This document shows positions 7,872 to 16,591 of a DNA stretch of 64,000 nucleotides, piece after piece. Position 1 is the stretch's first letter, and each line of letters opens with the position of its first letter. Source of the DNA: Tamlana sp. 2_MG-2023 (GTDB lineage: Bacteria; Bacteroidota; Bacteroidia; Flavobacteriales; Flavobacteriaceae); contig NZ_JAUOSF010000001.1 in assembly GCF_030548465.1 (NCBI RefSeq), positions 1 through 64,000 of the forward strand, given 5' to 3'. A program made the translations under genes and the position numbers. The notes under the pieces were generated by a model, which made no database searches, was not told where the DNA came from, and saw nothing but the letters and a program-made list of their open reading frames with translations.

Positions 7872-9280
7872 AAATAACAAAAGACATACAGGTATCCGTA
7901 GAATTACAACAATTAATCAACACTGATCTCGCGCATCACTATAGTGTAGTACCTAAAGAGAAGATTGATGGTGTCTTAACGTTGTACGCCGATGAGAAAA
8001 AATGGACACCTAATGTTAAGGAAGAATTAGAGTTATATCTGGGGATATCCATAATTTTTGAAAAAATTTCAACAGAACGATTAAATAAGGCACTGTTTCT
8101 GTATTATAGAAAAAATTCTGAACAGTCAACAGTAAGTTCTAATTTTTCAGGACAAAACAATTTTCTTGAAGATCTTATTTTTGAAGCCAAATCAATAGGT
8201 AGCAGTGATATTCATTTTGAAGTATATGAGGACGAAGCTAGAGCAAGGTTAAGAATTGATGGAGTCCTTGTTGAGAAATATAAAGTGCCTAAAGAACATT
8301 ATCTAGAATTAGTTAATAAAATAAAGATAGAGTCTAATCTGGATATTACAGAAAAAAGGTTACCACAAGACGGTAGAATTAATTATGAAAATTTTGACCT
8401 TAGGGTTTCTATTCTTCCAACGCTTCATGGAGAAAAGGTAGTAATGCGAATATTAGGTAAAGACGCATCTGAAATTGATTTAGAGGACCTAGGTTTTGAA
8501 AAAGAAGAAAAAGAGATTTATCTCGAAGCTGTAAAGAAGAGCAATGGTATTGTATTAATCAGTGGACCAACGGGATCTGGTAAAACAACAACGCTTTATG
8601 CTACCCTTAAATTACTAAATAATATTAAAAGAAATATTGTAACCGTTGAAGATCCAATTGAATATACTCTGAAAGGAATTAATCAAGTACAATTAAAAGA
8701 AGATATTGGACTTACTTTCGGAGCCGCTCTAAGGTCATTTTTACGTCAGGACCCCGATATCATAATGCTTGGGGAAATTAGGGATTCTGAAACAGCTAAA
8801 ATGGCAATAAGAGCCTCCTTAACAGGACACTTAGTTTTATCTACTATACATACTAATTCTGCTCTAGGAACGATATCGAGGCTCATTGATATGGGAGTAC
8901 CAGCTTTTTACATAGCAGAAACATTAAATGTGTCCGTAGCCCAGCGATTGGTACGTCGATTATGTAATCATTGTAAAAAAGAAGTTCGTTTTGATGAAAA
9001 TGAACTACCTAAGAGTTATGAGATGTTGAAGTTACTTAATACTCATTTTGTAGCTAATGGATGTCAAGAATGTTACTATACAGGCTATAGGGGAAGAAGA
9101 GCAATATATGAAATCGTGCCAGTAACCGATGAAGTGGTTAAAGGAATAAAGAAAGATAATCATCAATTAAAACAGTGCTTGGGGATTACATATGTAAGCC
9201 TTGCAGATAAAGCATTTAACCTACTTGAACAAGGAGAAACTTCTTTAGAAGAGATTTATTCCTTGTTAATTAATTCCTAG
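7868..9280 (+). CDS. Type II secretion / pilus assembly ATPase, GspE/PilB family
   Basis: The 470-residue protein starts at TTG 7868 and overlaps the peptidase stop by four bases. It has a short N1E-like domain (about 1-90), then the N2 region. Next come the Walker A GPTGSGKT (233-240), Asp box (about 258-265), Walker B IIMLGEIRD (298-306) and His box TGHLVLSTIHTN (319-330). The tetracysteine zinc site of assembly ATPases is present (Cys366, Cys369, Cys399, Cys402). The Cys site and the partner genes mark it as an assembly (GspE/PilB) rather than retraction (PilT) ATPase. It acts as a hexamer on the cytoplasmic side with the GspF- and GspL-like products. Confidence 0.95.
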   Translation: MKITKDIQVSVELQQLINTDLAHHYSVVPKEKIDGVLTLYADEKKWTPNVKEELELYLGISIIFEKISTERLNKALFLYYRKNSEQSTVSSNFSGQNNFLEDLIFEAKSIGSSDIHFEVYEDEARARLRIDGVLVEKYKVPKEHYLELVNKIKIESNLDITEKRLPQDGRINYENFDLRVSILPTLHGEKVVMRILGKDASEIDLEDLGFEKEEKEIYLEAVKKSNGIVLISGPTGSGKTTTLYATLKLLNNIKRNIVTVEDPIEYTLKGINQVQLKEDIGLTFGAALRSFLRQDPDIIMLGEIRDSETAKMAIRASLTGHLVLSTIHTNSALGTISRLIDMGVPAFYIAETLNVSVAQRLVRRLCNHCKKEVRFDENELPKSYEMLKLLNTHFVANGCQECYYTGYRGRRAIYEIVPVTDEVVKGIKKDNHQLKQCLGITYVSLADKAFNLLEQGETSLEEIYSLLINS

Positions 9281-9282
9281 TT

Positions 9283-11184
9283 ATGAAGAAAGTTTTATTA
9301 TATTTTTTATTAACCTTGGTTGTTCAATTTTCATTTGGACAACAAGATATTTTAAAAATAGAAAATCAGATAAATGAATATGCTGAAGAAAAACCAGAAT
9401 TGAATGAAACAATACAGATAGATGTTTCAGGACTTACACTCTATGATTTTTTAACATCTATTGCCATAGAACATAAATTGAATATTAGTGTTGATAATGA
9501 ATTAAATGAATTGGTTTCAAGTAGTTTTTTTGATGTTCCGGTTAAAGATGTGTTTTTGTTTGTAATAAAGAAATACAATTTGCAGATTGAGTTTATCAAT
9601 AATATTATAGTTTTTAAAAAAGAAAAACGAGCCAAAGTACTACCAAAAAAGATAGTAGAGAAAGAGATTGAAGTTAGCTATAATGAACAGAATGATTTTT
9701 TATCTGTTAAGTTGAAAAATGATTCATTACCAAAGGTTGCTCAAAAAATTACTGATGTTTCAGGAAAGAGTATTGTACTCTCTCCTTCAATAAAAAATGT
9801 AAGTATTTCAGCTTATATACTAAATAGGCCATTCGACCAGGTAATAGATATGATGGCAAAATCTAATCAACTACTTGTAACTAAGGATGAAAATGGTTTT
9901 TATTATATAGAGAAGGATAATTTGGAACCTTTAACAAAAGAAAACCTTGGAAAGAGTAGAAATAGAAAAGAAAGAGTAAATGGCTCGGAGTCTTCATCTG
10001 AAGTAGAAGTAAATAAAAATGGTTTTTTAAGTATTCAGGCATTTGATATTTCGGTTACTGACTTAATAATGGAAGCTGCTGAGAAACTAAATATTGATTA
10101 TTTCATGTATGATAAACCAGTGGAGGATCAAACAACTTTAGTGGTGAATGATATTACGTTTGATGAGCTTTTAGATCATGTGTTTAAAGGAAAAGGGAGT
10201 ACTTATAAGAAAACCGATAATTTTTACTTAATTGGAGATCGAAATTCTGAGGGTTTAAGAAGTTCAGAACTAATTCAACTTGAAAATCGAACTATTGAGA
10301 CTGTACTGGAAACATTACCAAAAGATTTAATAGTAAATGTAGAGCTAAAAGAGTTTATAGAACTTAATGGATTTGTCGCCTCTGGTTCAAGACCTAGAAT
10401 ATTGGAGCTAAAGGAATATATTAAGCAAATTGATAAAGTTGTTCCTATGATCCTCATTGAGGTTTTGATTGTGCAATATCAAAAAGGTTACGAAATACAA
10501 ACAGGGATTAAGGCCGGATTAGATAATCAACCAAAAACAACCTCAGGAGTTGTGTACCCTACTCCAGAAGTTACAGTTAACTCAACATCGATCAATGACC
10601 TGATAGATGCATTTAATGGTTTTGGAATTTTTAATTTAGGAAAAGTTGCTGAGGATTTTTACATGAATTTAAAAGCACTTGAGAATAACTCAATAATCAG
10701 ATTACAATCAACTCCAAAGATTTCTACCTTAAGTGGTCATGAAGCCAAATTATCTATTGGAGAAACAAATTATTATTATGAACAAAATAATAGGTTGATA
10801 AATAGTGGTATAGGGAATGATATTTTACAATCTGGACAATGGAAATCTACTGATGCAAATTTAAGTGTAAATATTAAACCATTTGTGTCCAAAGATGAAC
10901 AGATTACACTTACAATTATAGTTGAAAAAAGTTCGTTTTTAGGTAGAGCTGGCGAAAATGCACCTCCGGGAAAATCTACACAGCAGTTCGAATCTTTATT
11001 AAGGGTAAGGAATGGAGAAATGGTTTTATTAGGAGGTCTGGATGAGTTAGATAGACAGGATTCTGGAACAGGAACACCAGTTTTATCCAGAATTCCTATA
11101 ATTAAATGGTTTTTTAGCAGCAAAATTAAAAGTAAAAATCAATCTAAACTTCACGTTTTTATAAAGCCAACTATAGTTTATTAA
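9283..11184 (+). CDS. Secretin (GspD/PilQ-like outer-membrane channel)
   Basis: This 633-residue protein has a signal peptide (1-19, ending FSFG). Three STN/N0-like modules follow, at about 42-113, 135-210 and 245-315, each with 'F..S....L.......I'. An N1-like alpha/beta module (about 330-395) precedes the C-terminal secretin domain, with ILIEVLIVQY, LKALENNSIIRLQSTPKISTLSG and the conserved end GTGTPVLSRIPIIKWFF. It should form the multimeric outer-membrane pore of the machine. There is no recognisable C-terminal S-domain for a pilotin, so another lipoprotein may aid its targeting. It begins two bases after gspE. Confidence 0.93.
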   Translation: MKKVLLYFLLTLVVQFSFGQQDILKIENQINEYAEEKPELNETIQIDVSGLTLYDFLTSIAIEHKLNISVDNELNELVSSSFFDVPVKDVFLFVIKKYNLQIEFINNIIVFKKEKRAKVLPKKIVEKEIEVSYNEQNDFLSVKLKNDSLPKVAQKITDVSGKSIVLSPSIKNVSISAYILNRPFDQVIDMMAKSNQLLVTKDENGFYYIEKDNLEPLTKENLGKSRNRKERVNGSESSSEVEVNKNGFLSIQAFDISVTDLIMEAAEKLNIDYFMYDKPVEDQTTLVVNDITFDELLDHVFKGKGSTYKKTDNFYLIGDRNSEGLRSSELIQLENRTIETVLETLPKDLIVNVELKEFIELNGFVASGSRPRILELKEYIKQIDKVVPMILIEVLIVQYQKGYEIQTGIKAGLDNQPKTTSGVVYPTPEVTVNSTSINDLIDAFNGFGIFNLGKVAEDFYMNLKALENNSIIRLQSTPKISTLSGHEAKLSIGETNYYYEQNNRLINSGIGNDILQSGQWKSTDANLSVNIKPFVSKDEQITLTIIVEKSSFLGRAGENAPPGKSTQQFESLLRVRNGEMVLLGGLDELDRQDSGTGTPVLSRIPIIKWFFSSKIKSKNQSKLHVFIKPTIVY

Positions 11185-11187
11185 TTT

Positions 11188-12369
11188 ATGTTAGATACAT
11201 TGAAAAGCATAAATCCTTTCCAGGAAAAAAGATATACTATTATAGGTGTAATAATGGGCGATATTCCTGTATATGAGGTGTTAGTTTTAGAAAAGGAATC
11301 TGATAGGATTGCTGTGATTGAATCATTTACAACGAAAAGATTTGATGAAATTAGAGATAGAGTAGAAGTTTCAATCCCTGTTTTACTTAACTTTTCAGGT
11401 AAAGGAATTATAAATAAGAAAGTGGCCTCTGAAGGCAATTATTTGAAAGAGGTACTGTTCAGTGCATCACCGGATGATTTTTATATCTACGAATTACAGC
11501 AGTTAAAATTTAAATATATTTCAATAGCTAGAAAGAGCGCTTTGGACTTTTATTTCAATCAATTTGAAAATGAAAAATATATTTTAATTGATTATAGTAT
11601 TGGTCCTTTTTCGGCAGTTTTAATTAAGGATATTTTGAATAAGGGGGCTTTTTATTCTGGAGAGTGCCACTTAATTTTTGAAGGAGATAACTTAAAAGAA
11701 TTCCAAATTAGTCAGTTGCCAAGTTGTTATTATAGTATCGATAAAGAGAAATTAAGTAATTCTCAAGTTCCTTTATTTTCTACTTTATTAAATCACCTAT
11801 ATCCATCGGATAGTATTAGCTATAATTTTGAATTCCTTAGTTTTAATAAGCAAGAACTGTTGTTAAAAAAAATATTTGATAAGGCCGTTGTGTTTTTGGG
11901 ACTGTTTTTTCTTAGTGCATTGCTCAGTAGTTACTTATTGTTGAGTTATTTTAATAATCAATATATTGATTTTGAATCACAGCTATATAATTTAAATCAC
12001 ACTTATAGTCAGGTCAAAAAATTAGAAGAAGAGAAAAGAAGCAAGGTTTTAGTACTTCAAGAATCAGGTGTGTTAAAAGAGAATTTTACCTCTTATTATA
12101 TACAAGAAATTGTTAGCTCTACTCCTAGAGAGATAGTATTAAATAGCTTGAAAGTAAATCCAAACAATAAGAAAATTAAAAATTTTGAAAAAATAATATT
12201 TGAGTCTAATTCAATTTTCATAGAAGGTAGTTCAATTTCAAGTTTACCACTAAATATGTGGGTAAAGAAATTAAAATTAAAAAAATGGATAGCAAAAATC
12301 CAAATATTAAATTACAGTAACACCAATAAAAACGGAGCAGTATTTTCATTAAAAATTAATATTAAATAA
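11188..12369 (+). CDS. GspL-like (PilM-PilN-like) inner-membrane assembly protein
   Basis: This 393-residue bitopic protein has a cytoplasmic domain (about 1-230) with an actin/PilM-like beta-rich sequence. A single membrane helix at about 234-254 is followed by a coiled-coil-like stretch (about 260-295) and a periplasmic ferredoxin-like end (SSTPREIVLNSLKV ... IFIEGSS) resembling PilN or the GspL periplasmic domain. Sequence conservation is low, so the call rests on topology and on the order secretin - L - M. GspL links the ATPase to the pseudopilus platform. Its stop overlaps the next start by one base. Confidence 0.72.
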   Translation: MLDTLKSINPFQEKRYTIIGVIMGDIPVYEVLVLEKESDRIAVIESFTTKRFDEIRDRVEVSIPVLLNFSGKGIINKKVASEGNYLKEVLFSASPDDFYIYELQQLKFKYISIARKSALDFYFNQFENEKYILIDYSIGPFSAVLIKDILNKGAFYSGECHLIFEGDNLKEFQISQLPSCYYSIDKEKLSNSQVPLFSTLLNHLYPSDSISYNFEFLSFNKQELLLKKIFDKAVVFLGLFFLSALLSSYLLLSYFNNQYIDFESQLYNLNHTYSQVKKLEEEKRSKVLVLQESGVLKENFTSYYIQEIVSSTPREIVLNSLKVNPNNKKIKNFEKIIFESNSIFIEGSSISSLPLNMWVKKLKLKKWIAKIQILNYSNTNKNGAVFSLKINIK

Positions 12370-12893
12370 TGTTTACAAACCTAACATATAAACAGAAATT
12401 ATGTGGAGTAGGCTTGCTTGCGGTTCTTTTATTTTTTACAGCCAATAAACGATCATTTAAGGTTACTAAACAAGCTTATATCCAGTCAAGTAAACTTGAG
12501 GAAAAATTAAACTACATTAATGATTCTAATTCAAATGTAAGTGATCTGCAAAATGAGTTAGATTTATATGATAGAATTATAGGAGTTCAAGGTGTACAGC
12601 CAGAAGATGTACAACAAAGTGTTTTAGACTTTACTACTGAGTTTATCAATGTAGACGTTTTTGGAATGGAAGAAATGCATTTTTCTGAAAGTAATGGTTT
12701 TAAAATTATAACAAATCAGTTAATTCTTGAAGGAGATTATAACTCCTTAATTGAAGTGATTTATGAGTTCGAGAAAAAATTTGAATTTTCAAGTATCGTT
12801 AGTGTGTCCTTCCAGAAAGAAAAAGAATATCTAACTAGAAAAAATAAATTAAGGGTTAAAATAATATTTCAGAATTATGAGAAAATTAATTAA
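12369..12893 (+). CDS. GspM/PilO-like inner-membrane assembly protein
   Basis: This 174-residue protein has a short cytoplasmic start, one membrane helix (about residues 10-25) and a helical stretch (about 33-65). Its periplasmic domain ends in strand-turn-strand phrases (GDYNSLIEVIYEFEKKFEFSSIVSVSFQKE) typical of the ferredoxin-like fold of PilO/GspM. Adjacency to the GspL-like gene, with overlapping stop and start, mirrors gspL-gspM and pilN-pilO. It is expected to heterodimerise with the GspL-like product in the periplasm. Confidence 0.7.
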   Translation: MFTNLTYKQKLCGVGLLAVLLFFTANKRSFKVTKQAYIQSSKLEEKLNYINDSNSNVSDLQNELDLYDRIIGVQGVQPEDVQQSVLDFTTEFINVDVFGMEEMHFSESNGFKIITNQLILEGDYNSLIEVIYEFEKKFEFSSIVSVSFQKEKEYLTRKNKLRVKIIFQNYEKIN

Positions 12894-13836
12894 TATTTCA
12901 TTAGTTGTTTTTGTGGGCTATTTTAATGTTGGATGCGATGATATTTTTGAAGAAGATATTACCAACGATTTTGTCAATATTACCTCCCCCAAAAATGGTA
13001 TAGTCCTTACTGGAAATTCAGTTCAATTTAGGTGGGATCTTATTGATGGGGCTAATGCTTATAGAGTTCAAGTAGTGGAGCAATTCACACAGATAAGGTC
13101 CTTGGATTCTTTAGTAGAGGGTAATAGTTTTACCTTTGGTCTCAATCCTGGTGAATATAGTTGGGTAGTTAGAGCAGAGAATTTTGCCTATGAAACGGCT
13201 TATAGCTTTCCAGAATTATTTACTTTGGTTTCATCAAATGATTTGTCTAATCAAACTGTGTTTTTAGGGTTCCCTTCACAGGATTATTATACAAATACCG
13301 ATGAAATTATATTAACATGGGACGAGATTCAGTCCGCGGATTCATACAATTTGGAAATTGATAAGACCTTTCGAGGAAATACAGGGACAGAAGTTCAGTT
13401 TTTAGGGATAACTAATACTAATTATACACTAGACTCTTCAGTTTTATCAGAAGACGCGATATATACATGGAAAGTAAGAGGAGTGAATGAAAATAGTAGT
13501 ACTAAATTTACTTCTAGAAGAATTTTTTTAGATACGCAAAATCCAAATCAACCTATGTTAAATTTACCTAATTCAGATGACACCACAACGGATATTGTTA
13601 ATTTTTCTTGGAGTTTAGGTAGTGATTCTGGGGAAATAAAATCTCCCGTTTCAAGTATACTTGAAGTTGCAATTGATAATGGTTTTGGAAACATAATACT
13701 AACTGAAAATGTAGATGAAAACTCTAAACAGATTGTGTTTACATCGAAAGGAGAATATTATTGGAGAGTAAAAGCTATTGATCAGGCAAGTAATCAAAGT
13801 ATTCCAAGTGAGGTAAGGAAATTAACTGTGCAATGA
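12877..13836 (+). CDS. Lipoprotein with fibronectin/Ig-like beta-sandwich domains in the secretion operon
   Basis: This 319-residue protein has a lipobox (GYFNVGC, Cys about residue 20). It then shows three repeats of about 90-100 residues beginning 'ITSPKNGIVL ... VQFRWDLIDGANAYRVQV', 'FLGFPSQDYY ... LTWDEIQSADSYNLEI' and 'LPNSDDTTTDIVNFSWSL'. The W-(D/S)-x5-A-x-(A/S)-Y-x-(L/V)-(Q/E)-(V/I) pattern is that of fibronectin type III-like sandwiches. It overlaps both neighbours (GspM-like and GspC-like), so it belongs to the machine. It has no counterpart in classical gsp operons. Possible roles are secretin pilotin/scaffold, substrate receptor or surface-exposed cap. Confidence 0.75.
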   Translation: MRKLINISLVVFVGYFNVGCDDIFEEDITNDFVNITSPKNGIVLTGNSVQFRWDLIDGANAYRVQVVEQFTQIRSLDSLVEGNSFTFGLNPGEYSWVVRAENFAYETAYSFPELFTLVSSNDLSNQTVFLGFPSQDYYTNTDEIILTWDEIQSADSYNLEIDKTFRGNTGTEVQFLGITNTNYTLDSSVLSEDAIYTWKVRGVNENSSTKFTSRRIFLDTQNPNQPMLNLPNSDDTTTDIVNFSWSLGSDSGEIKSPVSSILEVAIDNGFGNIILTENVDENSKQIVFTSKGEYYWRVKAIDQASNQSIPSEVRKLTVQ

Positions 13837-14357
13837 TGAATAAGCGACTATTAAATGGTGTATTAATAATTATGATGTCAGTAATATGGCTCGTTGTTTT
13901 TTACAGAGTTTTTAATACTTTTTTTACAGGTGATAGTTCAGTGAATGACATTACTAATAATGTATCGTCAAGAAAAAGTTCCTTATATAATTTTTCAAAA
14001 GACACTTTCATTCTCAAAAAGATTGAGAGAGACCCCTTCTTAGGTAAGAGTAGGCCAGTTAGAAAAAAAAAGGTCTTAATTGTAAACGATAAGTCTAGCA
14101 AGAAATCTTCTGAAAAAGGTATAAAAAAACCAATTAAAAAGGTCATGAATAAAAACCATATTTGGCCTAAATTAAGTTATTATGGTTCTTTAAAAACAGG
14201 AGAGAGTTCATCATTATTATTTTTGATAAAAGTAGACAACCAACTTCATAAGATAAAAAAAGGTGATAAATTACAGGATATTATTATAAAAAAGGTATAC
14301 AGAGATTCTATTACAGTGCAAATGTATAAGGAGAGTAAAACGATTTTGAGAAATTAA
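13833..14357 (+). CDS. GspC/PilP-like periplasmic linker protein
   Basis: This 174-residue protein has an N-terminal membrane helix (about 8-28), a Ser/Lys-rich linker with IERDPFLG, and a C-terminal domain (about 110-174). That domain has LSYYGSLKTGESSSLLFLIKVDNQLHKIKKGDKLQDIIIKKVYRDSITVQ, the small beta-barrel of GspC homology regions and PilP. Such proteins join the inner-membrane platform to the N0 domain of the secretin. It is the last gene of the operon and overlaps the lipoprotein stop by four bases. Confidence 0.75.
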   Translation: MMNKRLLNGVLIIMMSVIWLVVFYRVFNTFFTGDSSVNDITNNVSSRKSSLYNFSKDTFILKKIERDPFLGKSRPVRKKKVLIVNDKSSKKSSEKGIKKPIKKVMNKNHIWPKLSYYGSLKTGESSSLLFLIKVDNQLHKIKKGDKLQDIIIKKVYRDSITVQMYKESKTILRN

Positions 14358-14712
14358 AAATGAATATGAGAAGAGTTAAAGCAATGGATTTTACTAATAT
14401 AGTATGCCTGTAAAATTACAAATTTTTAGTTCTAAATTTGTTCTTTTAAAAAATGCTTTCTTTTCCCTTATCAAGGAAAAAGAAATGCGCAGCTAGGGTG
14501 TATTTTGCCTTACTAGAATTCAATAGTTAAAAAAAACATTGAAGTCAGGGTTATTTTTCCTAACAACTATATTTCATTAATTAAAATTGTAACTTTATTG
14601 CAGATTGAAAGTCATTGGTCGATAAACCAATTTAATTGTTATGGTAGTTATATAGCTACCTCAAATTAATGATACCTTATAAACCCTTATAATGACTGCT
14701 AGTTTTAGATTA

Positions 14713-14734
14713 GGTTCGAATCCCTTCGCGGTCA
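14713..14734 (+). other. tRNA 3'-end remnant, possible attachment-site scar
   Basis: The sequence GGTTCGAATCCC followed by TTCGCGGTCA is a T-loop, the 3' half of a T-stem and the 3' strand of an acceptor stem with discriminator A. The matching acceptor 5' strand (GACCGCG) is not found upstream, and the 5' half of the T-stem (TTAGG) pairs only at its last two positions. This is therefore not a complete tRNA. A tRNA 3' end without a body is what integration of a mobile element into a tRNA gene leaves at one edge. A terminator follows 9 bases later. Confidence 0.55.
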
Positions 14735-14743
14735 CTAGTTTAA

Positions 14744-14782
14744 AACCTTAATTGTTTGTTCGCAAATAATTAAGGTTTTTTT
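14744..14782 (+). terminator. Intrinsic terminator with UUCG loop
   Basis: AACCTTAATTGTTTG and CAAATAATTAAGGTT form a 15-bp stem with a single G-U pair, closed by a TTCG tetraloop and followed by seven T. It sits directly after the tRNA-like 3' end and probably terminated the original tRNA transcript. It now insulates the DUF502 gene from upstream transcription. Confidence 0.85.
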
Positions 14783-14907
14783 GTTTTCAAAAAATCTATT
14801 TTTTTAAATAACCATCTACATTCTATAAAAAGCCTTTGGTTAAGAGTTAATTTCTTAAAAGATATTACTTAACTTTATAACTTAGTTAACCAATCGAAAT
14901 AAATGTT

Positions 14908-15501
14908 ATGAAAAAATCTGGAGGTATTGTTAAGTCTTTTTTTGCAGGAATATTCTTTGTTGTTGTGCCTGCAATTATTGTAATAGTCTTATTTTCTAAG
15001 GCCTTACATTTATTAATGCCGCTTACGCATAAAATTACTGAAGCTTTGGATTTAAAATCCATCTTTGGGTCTGCAGCTGTGCTTATTGTTGGTATTGTTA
15101 TCGTTTTACTTATCGGTGTACTGTGTGGGTATTTTTTATTGAACGGATTTTTAAAACAGTGGAGTAATAGTTTTGAAGAACGTTTATTTTACTTTCTGCC
15201 TTCATTTCAAATTATGAAATATCGTTTTGTTGAAGAAGAGGCCTATAAAAAACAAAAGTTTTGGGAACCAATTTTACTTAAAGAAGATACGTTTTATCGA
15301 GTGGCATTTATAACCGATAGAAATCAGCCTAACATTATAGCTATTTACATCCCTGATGCTCCTAAAATGGATGCTGGAGAAGTGCGTTATTTTGCTGCAG
15401 ATGCTTGTGAATACGTGCCTATAACCATGAAACAAGCTATGAATTCACTTCATCATTTTGGTCGAGGTGTAGATATTAAACTGCCAAAAAATTTGAATTA
15501 A
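14908..15501 (+). CDS. DUF502 family membrane protein
   Basis: This 197-residue protein has two membrane segments (about 8-30 and 52-78) and a C-terminal domain with YRVAFITDRNQPN, ALYIPDAPK-like text (IAIYIPDAPKMDAG) and VPITMKQAMNSLHHFGRG. This layout is that of DUF502, a widespread family of inner-membrane proteins of uncertain function. The gene stands alone after the terminator, with a 95-base gap to the MtfA-like gene. Confidence 0.85.
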   Translation: MKKSGGIVKSFFAGIFFVVVPAIIVIVLFSKALHLLMPLTHKITEALDLKSIFGSAAVLIVGIVIVLLIGVLCGYFLLNGFLKQWSNSFEERLFYFLPSFQIMKYRFVEEEAYKKQKFWEPILLKEDTFYRVAFITDRNQPNIIAIYIPDAPKMDAGEVRYFAADACEYVPITMKQAMNSLHHFGRGVDIKLPKNLN

Positions 15502-15596
15502 TAAACAGTGACTTTCATCATGCTACTTGTTTTTTTATGATAGGGCGAATAGTGCTTTTATGAAAAATAGCTTATTATTGATGTTTAGTAAATTAT

Positions 15597-16448
15597 ATGA
15601 GTTTCCCCATAATCATACAAGACGAAAACCTGACGGGTCAAATTATTTTAGGTGTCTTATTTGCTATATTATTTTATATGATATTGCATTTTTTGGTTCG
15701 AACCTTAGAAATGGGATATGTTCTACGTTACATGAAACCGTGGTATACACACTTTTATGTGTTTCGAAAAACCCTCAATAAAAACCAAAAACAAGTTTTA
15801 AAAACAAGTTTTCCTTTTTATAATAAATTAGATAAAAAACGTCAAGGCTATTTTGAACACCGTGTAGCTTGCTTTATAGACGATAAAAATTTCATTGGAA
15901 GAAATGGTTTCGTGATTACCGATCAAGTTGAGGTTTTAATTTCCGCAACAGCGGTTATGCTAACCTTTGGTTTTAGAGATTTTTATATTGGTATCATTTC
16001 AAAAATTATCATCTATCCAGAAGCTTACTATTCGAATATAAACAAAGCCTTTCATAAAGGAGAGTTTAATCCAAGATTAAATACACTGGTGTTGTGCTGG
16101 AAAGATTTTAAAAAGGGTATCGATATTGAAGATGATAACCTGAATTTAGGAATTCATGAATTTGCACACGCTATACATATTAACAGTATAAAAGAGCGGG
16201 ATATAAGTTCTACCATTTTCAGTGATTCTTTTAAAGAACTTACAGAACTCCTGCAGAATGAGCCAGTTTTACGGGCTAATCTTATAGAATCTCATTATTT
16301 TAGAAAATATGCGTTTACCAATCAGTTTGAATTTTTGGCTGTTATTTTGGAGACATTTATTGAAACGCCTTCAGAATTTAAATCGAAATTCCCTGAAGTT
16401 TATAGTAAAACCAAGCAAATGCTCAATTTTAACTTTGCGGGGTATTAA
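15597..16448 (+). CDS. Zinc-dependent peptidase, MtfA-like (M90)
   Basis: This 283-residue protein has an N-terminal membrane helix (about 15-36) and a downstream domain whose zinc motif is HEFAH (187-191), with a following Glu-rich helix and the FEFLAVILETFIETP helix that supplies the third ligand in the MtfA/M90 family. MtfA in enterobacteria is a cytosolic peptidase that titrates the Mlc repressor. Here the added helix implies membrane anchoring. The start at 15597 is the first ATG; a longer frame elsewhere is a shadow. It is followed by a second, unrelated metallopeptidase. Confidence 0.85.
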   Translation: MSFPIIIQDENLTGQIILGVLFAILFYMILHFLVRTLEMGYVLRYMKPWYTHFYVFRKTLNKNQKQVLKTSFPFYNKLDKKRQGYFEHRVACFIDDKNFIGRNGFVITDQVEVLISATAVMLTFGFRDFYIGIISKIIIYPEAYYSNINKAFHKGEFNPRLNTLVLCWKDFKKGIDIEDDNLNLGIHEFAHAIHINSIKERDISSTIFSDSFKELTELLQNEPVLRANLIESHYFRKYAFTNQFEFLAVILETFIETPSEFKSKFPEVYSKTKQMLNFNFAGY

Positions 16449-16591
16449 AATTGCTCCGTTTTATATTTTATTATTAAATATATAATGTATTGAGCTCATT
16501 TACTTCCCTTTTTTGATTGAATATTGTATTATATTTGAAAGGGTTTAAAATATTTTTCAGACTTATAGAATTCATTTAAAAGTGTTTAACT

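Larger units (their letters stand above)
14358..14907. other. 550-base gene-free region between the secretion operon and the DUF502 gene
   Basis: No protein gene can be supported. The stretch holds a near-perfect inverted repeat (14457-14485; arms TTTCTTTTCCCTT and AAGGAAAAAGAAA), which on the minus strand is followed by a T run. It also holds a tRNA 3' remnant (14713-14734) and a strong intrinsic terminator (14744-14782). A 17-codon frame starting at 14360 is too short to support. Confidence 0.6.

Noticed and set aside
14360-14413. 17-codon frame right after the secretion operon
   Set aside because: Too short, no homology signal, and no conserved feature to support translation.
14641-14735. 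A complete tRNA gene ending at 14734
   Set aside because: The 3' half is tRNA-like but no acceptor 5' strand (GACCGCG), D-arm or anticodon arm fits upstream, and the T-stem 5' half mispairs.
15527-15781. 84-codon plus-strand frame before and inside the MtfA-like gene
   Set aside because: Overlaps the MtfA-like start in another frame and has no domain or start signal.
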